Below are positions 1-11,474 of a DNA stretch of 64,000 nt, piece by piece; the first letter of the stretch is position 1; each line of letters begins with the position of its first letter. The notes under the pieces were generated by a model, which was not told where the DNA came from, did not search any database, and was given only the letters and a program-made list of their open reading frames with translations. Source of the DNA: Bolinopsis microptera (Eukaryota > Ctenophora > Tentaculata > Lobata > Bolinopsidae); NCBI RefSeq assembly GCF_026151205.1, contig NC_087079.1, forward strand, positions 3,366,730 to 3,430,729, written 5' to 3'. A program made the position numbers and the translations under genes.

Positions 1-469
1 CCCTTTACTATTATACCCCCTTTACTATTATACCCTCTTTGGTACACGTTACAAGCCTCTTTCGTGCACGCGAAGCGTGCACTCCGGCCGGAGGCGGCGG
101 CCGAAGGCCGCCGCCTCCGGCAGGAGTTTTTCAGACATTAAGACTCATCGGAAGTCGTTCAGCAGATTTATTTTAGTTCAAAACATTCTAATTTGATGTC
201 AAAGATGACAGGAATAAAAAATAGTTATGTTGAGATTTTTAAGAAATTTGCATAAAATACTCGCCAGCACTGTTATACGAAATTCGGTAAAAAACCCAAA
301 ATCGCCATATTCAGGTGCTTTAAAAACCATGTTAAAATTGAGTTCGAGATCTGAAATTTTTCAGGGCGTCTAGAAGTTGACCAAATCGACTGCAAAAAAA
401 GTTTCAGGTTTCAGGAACATCGGGAAGTGGGTTTTCTAGAACCCCTGTTTTACGACAGATTGTCGTGAT
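1..469 (+). repeat. Interspersed repeat R1, copy 1 (cut by window start)
   Basis: This is a partial copy of a repeat of about 503 bp that is complete immediately downstream. It contains a strongly GC-rich perfect hairpin (about 87-119) in otherwise AT-rich DNA, preceded by a second small palindrome, GCACGCGAAGCGTGC. It ends in ATTGTCGTG. Related copies lie at 29213-29914. No coding potential is convincing: the ORFs across the hairpin are low-complexity artefacts. Confidence 0.8.
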
Positions 470-974
470 CACAGTGCTGGCAAGCACGACCGGTGCATTT
501 ATTGTGGGTATACTATGTACCCCCTTTACTATTATACCCCCTTTGGTACACGTTACAAGCCTCTTTCGTGCACGCGAAGCGTGCACTCCGCCCGGAGGCG
601 GCGGCCGAAGGCCGCCGCCTCCGGCAGGAGTTTTTCAGGCATTAAGACTCATCGGAAGTCGTTCAGCAGATTTATTTTTAGTTCAAAACATTCTAATTTG
701 ATGTCAAAGATGACAGGAATAAAAAATAGTTATGTTGAGATTTTTAAGAAATTTGCATAAAATACTCGCCAGCACTGTTATACGAAATTCGGTAAAAAAC
801 CCAAAATCGCCATATTCAGGTGCCTTAAAAACCATGTTAAAATCGAGTTAGAGATCTGAAATTTTTCAGGGCGTCTAGACGTTGACCAAATCGACTGCAA
901 AAAAAGTTTCAGGTTTCAGGAACATCGGGAAGTGGGTTTTCTAGAACCCCTGTTTTACGACAGATTGTCGTGAT
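470..974 (+). repeat. Interspersed repeat R1, copy 2 (full unit)
   Basis: A full unit running from CACAGTGCTGGC to ATTGTCGTG, in direct tandem with copy 1 (offset about 504 bp, only a few substitutions). Both ends have the form CAC...GTG, but no longer terminal inverted repeat or target duplication is visible. The GC-rich hairpin is repeated at about 592-622. The class is unknown; a non-autonomous DNA element or a satellite-like unit are both possible. Confidence 0.75.
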
Positions 975-1007
975 ATCTATCTATATATATACATATATAT
1001 ATATATA

Positions 1008-2546
1008 TTCAGGGATAGACGCTTTGCCAGTCAATTGTAGCCTGTATTTAATTGTCCATAGATTCAAAAGTATAAAAGATACAGCCATTTCCGACCACAG
1101 GTCTTGAAAATAATTGTTTACACTTTAGTTTACATTGTATAAACAAATTATTTGACGTCATGAACACCCCTTGATGACGTCATCAAGTTAACCGTTTTTA
1201 AAACTTGATTTTTGACAAAGTAATAACTTTTAAAAATGATTTTACACCATTAAAAAGTAATTGTATTCAAAATCTGAGGAAATTTTCATCTTAGATAATT
1301 GTTCAAGCATTCTGAAAATCTACCGGAAAGTTTTTCTAGCTTGCTCCTTCATAAAGATATTCGTCATTGAAGTTTGTGCTTTTTTGAAGAATTATTTTAT
1401 AAAAACGTCAATTTTGCGATTTAGTATTCTCTGGTGTTGGGCCATGCCTTGGGTTGTGGAGCTCAGTTCTGCTTCCTATAGGTATAAATTGTGCATTAGG
1501 CTAGTTTTAAAGTTAAAAATCGAAAAGTTACACACGTGGGGACACGCCCAAATTGATAAAAAATTGCTAAAATCACTGAAAATTGCTGTTTTCGTCATTT
1601 TCTGTCAACTTTAGAGTGCCGTTGTGATTACAGTTCTTCTTGAAATACTTTGAAACTTTGCGTGCTTATCAAGCTATATATAAAACAATTACATGCAATA
1701 ATTTACGGCGATTCAATATTGGATGCGCACGCAACGTCCGCTCAAAGTTTGCACGTGCGAAAGGTGAGAATTTTGCTCATTCGTGATTTCCAACAAATTC
1801 TGCTTTGCCACGACAGTTTAATGTCATTATAAATGAATTTAATGCCAACTTGAATGAGTATTAAGTGGCATATTCAGTCAGTGATCGACCGATATGCTTA
1901 CCTAAACACAAGGAAATGTTTTTAAAGGAAAAATTTCGAAATTGTTGAAACTTCCTCCTTATTAATGAAGATATCAGTTTATATTTCGACTTTATAAAGT
2001 ACCCTGACATTATAATCAAAAAGAGATGATATTTGACCAAAACCCATAATCATGGGTAGAGTGGACCGCTGCCAGTGTCTCTCTTTCCCAAACAAAAGGA
2101 AATGATATTAATTTGATTGACCGTTCTCAAATGCAAAATGATACCGAGAATGAAATCGGTCGCTCGCTTTTCCCATTCATTTACAATTGTAATAGATTAA
2201 GAAGAACTACCCAAAGGCAGCTGTACTCGGCAATAAAGATTCAATAAACTTCAGCTAATTCAATAAGTAATAACTACCAGTACCACCCTTACCCCGAAAT
2301 ACTAGGTATCGACCCGAACGCAACCCAAAGAGATTTTTACAGCATCTGATTGATGTACCTAATCAATCGAAACTTATTACAATTCGTAAGCCGTGAATGA
2401 ATGGGAAAAGCGAGCGACCGATTTCATTCTCGGTATCATTTTGCATTTGAGAACGGTCAATCAAATTAATATCATTTCCTTTTGTTTGGGAAAGAGAGAC
2501 ACTGGCAGCGGTCCACTCTACCCATGATTATGGGTTTTGGTCAAAT
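1008..2546 (+). repeat. 1.58-kb tandem duplication, unit 1
   Basis: The segment starting TTCAGGGATAGACGC at 1008 recurs at 2585 with few differences (period 1577 bp). The first two thirds are AT-rich and non-coding; the last part is a MITE. A TATA/CATA microsatellite precedes each unit (975-1007 and 2547-2584) and may have helped the duplication. The ORFs inside are unsupported. Confidence 0.85.
2032..2545. mobile_element. MITE with about 150-bp terminal inverted repeats, copy 1
   Basis: The inverted ends begin TTTGACCAAAACCC and finish GGGTTTTGGTCAAA, with roughly 130-150 bp of near-perfect complementarity on each side (2032-2182 against 2395-2545). A TA dinucleotide borders each end, as expected for a Tc1/mariner-type target. 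There is no ORF, so the element is non-autonomous. Other copies are at 3609-4102, and fragments at 15695-15880 and 16443-16597. Confidence 0.85.
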
Positions 2547-2584
2547 ACATACATACATACATATACATAATATATATACATATA

Positions 2585-4104
2585 TTCAGGGATAGACGCT
2601 TTGCCAGTCAATTGTAGCCTGTATTTAATTGTCCATAGATTGAAAAGTATAAAAGATACAGCCATTTCCGACCACAGGTCTTGAAAATAATTGTTTACAC
2701 TTTAGTTTACATTGTATAAACAAATTATTTGACGTCATGAACACCCTTTGATGACGTCATCAAGTTAACCGTTTTTAAAACTTGATTTTTGACAAAGTAA
2801 TAACTTTTAAAAATGATTTTACACCATTAAAAAGTAATTGTATTCAAAATCTGAGTAAATTTTTACCTTAGATAATTGTTCAAGCATTCTGAAAATCTAC
2901 CGGAAAGTTTTTCTAGCTTGCTCCTTCATAAAGATATTCGTCATTGAAGTTTGTGCTTTTTTGAAGAATTATTTTATAAAAACGTCAATTTTGCGATTTA
3001 GTATTCTCTGGTGTTGGGCCATGCCTTGAGTTTTGGAGCTCAGTTCTGCTTCCTATAGGTATAAATTGTGCATTAGGCTAGTTTTAAAGTTGAAAATCGA
3101 AAAGTTGCACACGTGGGGACACGCCCAAATTGATAGAAAATCGCTAAAATCACTGAAAATTGCTGTTTTCGTCATTTTCTGTCAACTTTAGAGTGCCGTT
3201 GTGATTACAGTTCTTCTTGAAATACTTTGAAACTTTGCATGCTTATCAAACTATATATAAAACAATTACATGCAAAAATTTACGGCGATTCAATATTGGA
3301 TGCGCACGCAACGTCCGCTCAAAGTTTGCACGCGCGAAAGGTGAGAATTTTGCTCATTCGTGATTTCCAACAAATTCTGCTTTGCCACGACAGTTTAATG
3401 TCATTATATATGAATTTAATGCCAACTTGAATGAGTATTAGGTGGCATATTCAGTCAGTGATCGACCGATATGCTTACCTAAACACAAGGAAATGTTTTT
3501 AAAGGAAAAATTTCGAAATCGTTGAAACTTCCTCCTTATTAATGAAGATATCAGTTTATATTTCGACTTTATAAAGTACCCTGACATTATAATCAAAAAT
3601 AGATGATATTTGACCAAAACCCATAATCATGGGTAGAGTGGACCGCTGCCAGTGTCTCTCTTTCCTAAACAAAAGGAAATGATATTAATTTGATTGACCG
3701 TTCTCAAATGCAAAATGATACCGAGAATGAAATCGGTCGCTCGCTTTTCCCATTCATTTACAATTGTAATAGACTAAGAAAAACTACCCAAAGGCAGCTG
3801 TACTCGGCAATAAAGATTCAATAAACTTCAGCAGTAGTAACTACCACCCTTACCCCGAAATACTAGGTATCGACCCGAACGCAACCCAAAGAGATTTTTA
3901 CAGCATCTGATTGATGGAATCAATCGAAACTTATTACAATTCGAAAGCCGTGAATGAATGGGAAAAGCGAGCGACCGATTTCATTCTCGGTATCATTTTG
4001 CATTTGAGAACGGTCAATCAAATTAATATCATTTCCTTTTGTTTAGGAAAGAGAGACACTGGCAGCGGTCCACTCTACCCATGATTATGGGTTTTGGTCA
4101 AATA
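2585..4104 (+). repeat. 1.58-kb tandem duplication, unit 2
   Basis: Second unit of the tandem duplication, nearly identical to 1008-2546. It has small internal indels, mainly inside the MITE loop. The MITE was already present in the duplicated segment, because it sits at the same position in both units. Confidence 0.85.
3609..4102. mobile_element. MITE with long terminal inverted repeats, copy 2
   Basis: Same element as 2032-2545, again bordered by TA on both sides. The loop is about 20 bp shorter. It was copied as part of the tandem duplication rather than by an independent insertion. Confidence 0.85.
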
Positions 4105-5064
4105 TGTAATACAAAAAGTAGAAACTGGAACAGAAAAGAACAAGGTTTGTGAAAGACACCATCATGACGTAGGTAAACGCTAAACACCCATTGGGGTAAA
4201 CACCCTTTACAAGTACAAGTACACTTCCTCGTATCCTGCAATAAAAGGTAAAAGAAAAGGGTTCCCTCATTCTCATTATTTTGACTAATCTCGTTGTACT
4301 TGTTTGCTGATATAGCTCCTGCTGAATTGAGATGTGATTCTAAATTTGTTTCTTGAATTTTTGCCAAAGTATTAATCATTGTATGTTGCATTTCCACTTT
4401 CCTGATCTAATCAAATTTTAATTTCTCATCCTTTTTTTAGAATCAGTACGCCATTTTTAAACATTGAAATGAAAGTTTTTGGTCTATATCTCAAAAAGTG
4501 CCGATGTAATTCTAGGTTCATATAACAAATGATGTCAATAAAAGCATCATTGCAACCGCTCTTCCTTACAATATCTGTTTGTTTGTTTTTTATAGAACCT
4601 GTCCCCAATCTCGTATTGGAAAATGACTAAACTCAATACTGAGTGTGAGTACGGGTGATACCTGCAAGTGTATTCATTAAGCATTATAAGCATCCTTACA
4701 GTTACAATATTTGCGATCTTCAGTTACGAAGTTTCAAATATTTGATATCGAATTTTTGAATTGACATCAAAGTTTTGATTTTGGTCTCCTCCTTTATGAC
4801 GATAAAAAGAACGTTATGAATCTAGTGATATGGCAACTAGTGAAGGTGACGATGAAAAGACCGTTATGAAGCTAGTGATATGGCAACTATATATCTCCTA
4901 AAGTGAAGGTGGCAGTAATTTAACTTATCCGTGGTGTGACCAGATTCGATACCTGCCCAAAACTTTTTTATGTGCAGCAAATTTGGACGATTTGTGATTT
5001 GGACAAAACACTGCAATTAGGCTAAAAAATTCGTGAATTCGCCAAATATGCTGCCTTTAAGTTC
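4105..5064. other. Intergenic, nothing recognised
   Basis: AT-rich sequence with short ORFs only. A phrase of about 40 bp around GTTATGAA(T/G)CTAGTGATATGGCAACTA is imperfectly repeated at about 4811-4890. I see no gene, RNA or clear element. Confidence 0.5.
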
Positions 5065-5500
5065 TCAGGTTGGATTCTTCAACAGCGTAGTATATAACGT
5101 ATATATAATTTTAAATTTTCTGACAATTTTCAAGTGAGTAGTTTCGAAAGCATCTTTTGCTGCTGCTTTGGGAAAACTTTGTTGTTGTTTTTTCGAGAGG
5201 ATGGCTTCCAGTTCCACGATGTTGGTTGATGGCAGCCAGATAGGGCAGTCATATGTATTCACTGGCTTGACTAAGCTATCAATGAGTTTTAGCATCGTGC
5301 TAGTGGTAAGGGCTCTCGTAGTCGTGTCAATAATTCGTCTCATATAGAAGAATGAACGAAGAGCTTTTTTCCTAAGCTTATCGATTGCTTGTTTGAATTA
5401 TAAGGAACCGTTCAGAGATAATCAATAATTGGATTCCAAGGTATAGCAATATTTTCTGACTGGTGTGATGACGTGATGTCCAAGTTGCCTAGTTTGAACT
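5065..5500 (-). pseudogene. Non-LTR retrotransposon fossil (RT C-terminal part)
   Basis: The minus-strand reading (best part 5065-5400) has the pattern seen after the RT core of LINE-type elements: a basic stretch, then a segment containing LKLIDSLVKPVNTYDCPIWLPS, which corresponds to the widespread LINE motif with a conserved tyrosine, cysteine and tryptophan. The frame is closed on both sides, with no intact RT core nearby. It is probably the same family as the tail at 25688-26260, which would continue the same protein. It is decayed and non-functional. Confidence 0.55.
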
Positions 5501-5589
5501 TGAAGCCGTTAGCACATTTCAGTATTCGTGAGCTTGTGCTAGTCGTTGCTCGTATTAACTGTAAAACATCAATTTTGAGGGATAAGGAA

Positions 5590-5990
5590 GTGTTTGTGGC
5601 TTCTAAATCTAGTTAAGGGGGCAGTTATGAAATTTCTCTTGAAATTGATTCTATAGTTTTTTCTGATAGAAGGAGTAATATCTATTTGCTGCTTTTAGTC
5701 CCATGGAAGAATATTGTTCCTAGCCAAAGTTACTGCCGGTCAAAGGTCAGCGCTCATGCGTAATAAATTGAGTCTAAAAATATATTTTCTCCTACATTTT
5801 TTCAGCAATCACCTTGAAACGTTTAAGACATTTTTTAGATTCCATTTAGAAGATTCCATTCGATCAGAATTTTTAGATAGGCCTTAGAAATTTTTTATTC
5901 CATTTTTAAAATGTTGGACCTCGTTTTTTGACGACTTTTTCAGATAAATTTCATAAAGACCCCCTCCCCTCCCCCCTGCCCCCTTAAATC
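5590..5990. repeat. Dispersed repeat shared with the large palindrome arms
   Basis: Blocks such as ATTGTTCCTAGCCAAAGTT and CAATCACCTTGAAAC, in the same order, recur at about 43475-43810 and, inverted, at about 49480-49810. No coding potential is seen. The class is unknown. Confidence 0.6.
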
Positions 5991-7426
5991 GATTTTTCGT
6001 GCAATTTTAGGTCAAGAACAGTCATAAAAATGAGTTAATAACAAGGTCAATTTTTCTCGGTTATTTTTACCTTCAATTCAAAGGGGGGTAACAAAAAGGA
6101 GTTACAAGTATGAAGTACAGTGTTACTGTTATAAGCGTTCCATAATACAAAATATGTGCATCACCCCTTTCTGACTTTCTCCTACTGAACAGGTATCAAG
6201 GTCAAAAGGAAATCGTGGCACGTGCGGAATCGCGATTTTTCCCATTCTCCGCGACAAATCGCGATTTTTGACTTTCGCCACGAAAATACGCAATTTTCTC
6301 AGATGCTAGCGACAATTGATGAACTCCTTCAATTTCATAAATCGTATTTTTCTCCGATAATAAATTGACATCAAGTCTTGAAAATTATTCGAGAACTGCA
6401 AACCCTAGCCATTGCTGAGCAAGGCCTTTATCTTTTCCGACGAGCGGGATCATCAATAATGAGGTCTGATCGTTATCTTCTTACAGTTACAGCGTTCGAT
6501 GTCTGTGTGAAGGTAAAATGGTGACATCCTCTGGATCAGGCAGAGGTCGAGTGTTATCGGGATTACTTCTGTAGTAGTTGTTCAGCAATACTAAGGTAAT
6601 GGGACTACTGCGGACCCTCTACCAGCCTCTTCCTCTATCGTTCTGTTGGGAGATATCTAATCTCAGTAATGCAGGATCAAACGAAGTTTTTCATTTTTAG
6701 GGCAGAATTTGAAAAGATCTTTAATGGACTGAGGGAGCATCAAATTTAAGGATTTTGAATAGTTCCATAACTAAAGGTAAATTTAGGGTTGCAATTAGAG
6801 TTTACTTAAAACCGTTTTGTTCGGCTGCAAAACCATAAAAACCAAAGTCAAGTGATACTTTTAAGGCGAGCGAATTAGCAAAAGCCGCTCCAGTGCCCCT
6901 CTCTTTTGGCTGGCATGACAATTGGCACCGTTTGACTTTGAGCAGGTAAAGATAAAAGACGCACTACGTTGTAATCTTACAACCAATTTAATTGCAGTCA
7001 GACACGTTGTTCAAATGTTGGTAGATTGTATAAACTTAAATTGTTATGTAGCCAATTAGAAGTACAATAACTAATTGTGACTAAAAATATATATAATTAT
7101 ATATAGACTATAAACTTAAAGTATATAATATATAGACTATAAAGTAACTCAATTTGAAGCTTTAATTGCCGTTGGGGAGTGCGTTGTTCGATCAACAATG
7201 ATAAGTTCTTCATTCGCAGCCAAGTTTCACCCTCTTTTGTTGTTTTAAGTCGCCGCATTATCAGCTCACCGTGCAATTATATTGATAATGAACTTGTTAG
7301 ATAATGGACTTTGTTAGGTATCTAACTCTTAATTTTTCATGTGCGTTGTCCATCCTTTTTGTTTTTATCGTTACATTATACGAATTATACAAATGAATAA
7401 TATTGTGTTGATCATATAACTGATAA
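5991..7426. other. Intergenic with small repeat fragments
   Basis: Non-coding. About 6197-6298 holds a CAAGGTCAAAA...ATCGCGATTTTT segment related to those at 7428 and 12944. About 6811-6890 holds a stretch related to the inner part of the MITE at 30000-30800. An ATATA-rich tract lies at about 7085-7140. No gene is seen. Confidence 0.5.
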
Positions 7427-7427
7427 C

Positions 7428-7510
7428 CAAGGACAAAAGAAAATCGAAATAATTTAGGCCAAAAATCGCGGCGCCGGCGAAAATCTCGAAAGTCTCGGCG
7501 AATTCGCAGA
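7428..7510 (+). repeat. CAAGGACAAAA / GGCGCCG repeat end
   Basis: Begins CAAGGACAAAAG and continues to CCAAAAATCGCGGCGCC. The same motif appears inverted at 12873-12944, and a weaker version at 6197. This resembles the end of a DNA transposon family, but I see no matching target duplication. Confidence 0.4.
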
Positions 7511-7759
7511 AATTTCCACGGTTCTTCAAGTGAACAAGTTGTTTTTAGGCACGTGGTTCTGGAACAAGGAGTTTTATGGCATATTATCATTATGGTTATC
7601 GGACAGAATGAGGTTTAAATCACTTAACATCTTTAATTATATTGAATAGTGGCAAAATTTTGCAGCTCAGTGGCTTTTTGTGGGCGACTTTGAGGTGGCG
7701 GCATGTTGTCAGCATTGAGGCATCCATTGTATAAGTTTTCCAATATCACTATAATGTTC

Positions 7760-8400
7760 GTAGAAATATTTCCTTTACCCTCATGAGGTTTTGTCCATAT
7801 TGTTTTCACAAAGGTATGTTATAAAGTTATAATATAAATTAATCGTCTTAACAATTGGTCAATATTCTCATTGTTCCAAATCTCACTTAACAGATTAACT
7901 GCTAACTGACCTTATGCCTAACACATTTTACATCACATACGTATTATGTCATTTCCTCATCTTTGCCTTTGTTGATAAGAGGGCCTCCGGCCTCTATGTA
8001 TCGTCTTCTGAATGTTTGCAGTTTTACAGTCATTAATTGGGGTGTATAGTGGTTAACTTTATGTCTAGTGGTAAACTTATGTCTAGTGGTATAAGTTTTT
8101 ATGTCTAAGTTTTAGGGAAGTTGGGAAGTTTTTGACTAACAATGTTTCGTGAGCAGACGAGTGGGTTAAAAAACTCCATATACGATTTTGGAAGTTTTTC
8201 CTGAAACTACTTTTGTTCATGTTTCATGCTACTCTGATCATTATAAGCCTAACAGATTTTTTTTTCGTTTTTCTGACGTCCGTATCTAGTAGTACCTACT
8301 ACCTACCACTCGATATACGATTTTGGAAGTTTTTCCATGTTTCATGCTACTCTTATCATTAAAGCCGAAAATATTCTAGCATCTTCCAGTTCTGTCTCAG
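7760..8400 (+). repeat. Long direct repeat, left copy (flanks RT fossil)
   Basis: Shares the same order of blocks with 9930-10430: CCCTCATGAG, TTATAAAGTTATAATATA, ATTTCCTCATCTTT, repeats of GTCTAGTGGT, AGCAGACGAGTGGGT and TGATCATTA. The copies are diverged. Together they bracket a decayed RT on the minus strand. An ancient LTR pair is possible but unproven, because the RT inside is of non-LTR type. Confidence 0.55.
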
Positions 8401-9790
8401 GTCTCCAAACTCTACCAGAACGAACTTGGGGCTGGACTGCTTTAATCAGGTCATCCTTAGATGTCTGATAAGATTGCAACAGTCGACACTTCTATACCTT
8501 CCATGTATCTGTCAAGCTGCTCACCGGTAAGGCCACACTGGATGATTGACTGAAGTCTGAACAGACAAAGACCACTCAGAGTGTGCCCGACCCCTAACCA
8601 CTTTCTGAGGAAACTATTGGTATTCTCCTCCCATCTGGTAAATGTTGTGATCGGAATATCATAGATGGCAGGAGGCCACTTCAATTTTGGAAGGACCATG
8701 TACTGATATCCCCAGCACTTCTGGAGTCCAGTTAGGGAACTTTCATCGAGTCTCCGAAGAAAAGTGTTAAGGTCGACCTTGGTTGAGTCAATGACTGACT
8801 TGTCATTTCCTTCCACTCTTATCCACCTCCCATGGAACTTTATCGGCTTCTCTGACACATTAGGAATCACCTCACCACCCAACTGTAAACACATCTCTTC
8901 TCTCTCCACCTCCTACTCTCCTACTGCTAGCTCCTCAACCCACCTCACAGCCACTCCCTTCTTCAATACCAGTGCTCTGGACTTGGAGGACTTTAACTTA
9001 AATCTGGACCACTTACTTCTGAAACATATTGAGTAACGTTTGCATGTCCTCTGCACGTGCAGTGGTCAGGCAGCTATCGTCCATAAACAGCTTCAGAGTT
9101 GGTATCGGTGTGCCATCCTTGATGTACTCAATGCTCCTCGGAACCTTTAACTTTAGATGTTCATGTCCAAGGTTCATGCACAAGACAAACAAGATGACTG
9201 ACATCACATATCCCACGAAGATTCCTATCTCAAACTGCTGCCAGTCACCGTTCTTGAGGAGAACCTTCCGAATACCCCGGAGATGTATTGTAGGATAGTG
9301 TTGAAAGGGAGGGCCCTGGCAATCAGAACATGGGAACCACTCCGTAAGCGTTAGCCAGGTCAAGCCATATTACACTCAAATCCTTCTTCTTGACCTTTGC
9401 CTCCTTCAATACCTCCCACATGGCACCAAAATGCTCCGTGTACCCACGGACGCCTGGTACACCACCCGTATGTATAAGGGTGGTGGTCTAAATATCTATT
9501 CGAGACTACAAATCCTCTTCGCCAGGATCGCCAAATAGATATTCCCTTGAATGTTACCTAGGGAAATAGGGCGTCCTGAACTGGGCGAGAAGTCGCCATC
9601 AGCCTTTGGGATGTAGACACCCTCGAAATACCTACAGTTGTCTGGATATTCTTCTAACTTATATCCAGTTCTTTACAGGTCCCAGAAATTCTTGGCAATA
9701 CCAGGACATCTCTTATACACTGTGTACGGGATCCCGTTGTTACCCGGGGCACTCTTGCTCCTCGCCTTCTTTACAAACTTAACCTCTCAA
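8395..9790 (-). pseudogene. Degenerate non-LTR reverse transcriptase
   Basis: Read on the minus strand from about 9790 down, broken frames give in order: an APGxxGIPYTVYKRCPGIA segment, an RPISLGNIQGNIY segment, a segment ending in the FMDD catalytic box (about 9100), then the C-terminal LTGLQKCWGYQYMVLP and FLRKWLGVGHTLSGLCLF blocks (8457-8909). This order matches a non-LTR RT family common in invertebrates and fishes, whose C-terminus carries a conserved KWLGV motif. Stops and frameshifts lie between the blocks, so it is dead. No endonuclease or 5' part is seen. Confidence 0.75.
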
Positions 9791-9929
9791 GAACTTAACA
9801 AACTTATTTTCTAGTTACCAGACAGTAGGCTGACTCATGAGTAGCATGTTCTTATTGTTATTTAATCAATTCTAAGATCATTAGCTTACCTATGGAAACA
9901 ATAAGTTACACTAACACCATCTTGTCTTC

Positions 9930-10430
9930 GTAGAAATATTTCCTTATACCCTCATGAGCTGTTGTACCTATTGAGTTCGCTAAGGTTTGTTATAAAGTTA
10001 TAATATAGATTACCTGATTTAACAATTGATCAATGTTCTCATGGTTCCAAATTTCATGACTTGATGTCACTTGACAAATTAACCCCCAACTAACCTTATG
10101 ATCTGATGCCTAGCACATATTATTTTATTTCCTCATCTTTATAAGAGGTCAAATTTATATTATGTCTAGTGGTCAAGTTTTATATGTCTAGTGGTCAAGA
10201 CTCAAGTTTATGTCAAGTGGTCAACTTTATGTCTAGCGGTCAAGTTTTAGGGACATTTTTTGGCTAACAATGTTACGTCAGCAGACGAGTGGGTAAAGAA
10301 ATTCCAGTGAAAGTGGATTCCTGAAAACCAATTGTTTTCCATGATTCATGCTACCCTGATCATTATGAGCCTAACACATTTTTTTCGGTTTACTTTACTA
10401 AAGTCCGTACCTAGTAATAGTAGTATAAAT
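9930..10430 (+). repeat. Long direct repeat, right copy
   Basis: Diverged copy of 7760-8400 in the same orientation. The GTCTAGTGGT-type phrase is repeated here about four times (10160-10245), so the two copies differ mainly in repeat number in that part. Confidence 0.55.
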
Positions 10431-10984
10431 GTATAATATATATGCAGATTCTCCGGATTCATATTTTTCTGCTCAGAAACAGTCAACAGTGGTTTAGTGT
10501 GTTCAAGACAGTAGTTCATGCTAGCCATAATATGCACATTTTAAGTAGTATTCTCTATGATCAAAATCAGGGATGTTACCGAATAGCAGTCTTATACATC
10601 GCTTTGCAATTGCACCAATTTTATTCTGCAATCTGACTGCCTGTTGTACGTGTAGTGTAAATAGTGTGGATATAATCATATGCGAATATATATTCTAATT
10701 TTTTTATTTTTTTAAATCTAAAACTTTTCAAACAATACATAATTATACAGAATTGAATGCTTCTAAATAAACCCAGTTATAAAAGGAAAAAACCGATATA
10801 GCCCTAATTTTCACTATCCCAGAATATCGAAACCCAAATTATGTATTGAAAGAGGGGTAACCAAAACACGGTAGTGTGCAGTAATACCACACCCGCAATA
10901 ACATTGGGCCCTAGCAACAATTAATTAATCAATGAATCAAAAACATATAATATTGTACTTATAGAAATACCTTAGCATTTTCCA
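10431..10984. other. Intergenic, nothing recognised
   Basis: AT-rich, with no convincing ORF or element ends. Confidence 0.5.
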
Positions 10985-11463
10985 GGTTTAACCCCATTGG
11001 ATCCAAATTAATCGAGATTTTACTTCGATCTGCTTCAAGGCAAACCCTTCACGCAAGCTTGGATGTTCTCGATGCAAAGGCGTTTGCAGGTTTTTCAACA
11101 GAGAGAAATTGTAAATCTTTATGACGCTGCATTTCCTTTCCAATCTCGTCATCCTTCATAAATAAATTCTCTGCAGATTCCTGATTTTGCCAAACTTTCT
11201 TCTTAAGAGTAACATCTCTTGATTCTATGATATTATTCGCAATCTATTATTCTTGAACACCTGTTGTCGTAGCTGTTTCTGTGGCAGATTGTAACAATGG
11301 ACACATAATCGATCAGCGAACAGACACTGTCTCTACCATTCTTGATTAACCTCTCTCTAGACACATTTCTAAGTTCATTTGTCAAATGCACATCATCGAT
11401 TGTGTTCGGCACGATTATTACTTCTAATCACCGTTGAAAAGACGTAGTTGCCATGTGTATCTG
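10985..11463 (-). pseudogene. Degenerate duplicate of LINE ORF1 N-terminal half
   Basis: This stretch is a shortened, indel-rich copy of 11820-12335. Shared strings include CTGTTTCTGTGGCAGATTG, CCTCTCTCTAGACACATTT and GTTGCCATGTGTATCTGA. It lies just downstream, in the minus sense, of the better-preserved ORF1 and in the same orientation, so it is a tandem partial duplication. Every frame is interrupted. Confidence 0.75.
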
Positions 11464-11474
11464 AAATAAAACTC

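Noticed and set aside
465-760. Overlapping ORFs across the GC-rich hairpin
   Set aside because: Low-complexity translations of a palindrome in a repeat; no conserved domain and not preserved in the other R1 copies.
1261-1614. 117-codon ORF in the tandem duplication
   Set aside because: It begins at a non-ATG codon, the corresponding region of the second unit (about 2838-3191) is not open, and there is no recognisable domain.
8764-9298. Plus-strand ORFs rich in Ser, Thr and Leu
   Set aside because: They are shadows of the minus-strand RT fossil, whose conserved motifs are clear.
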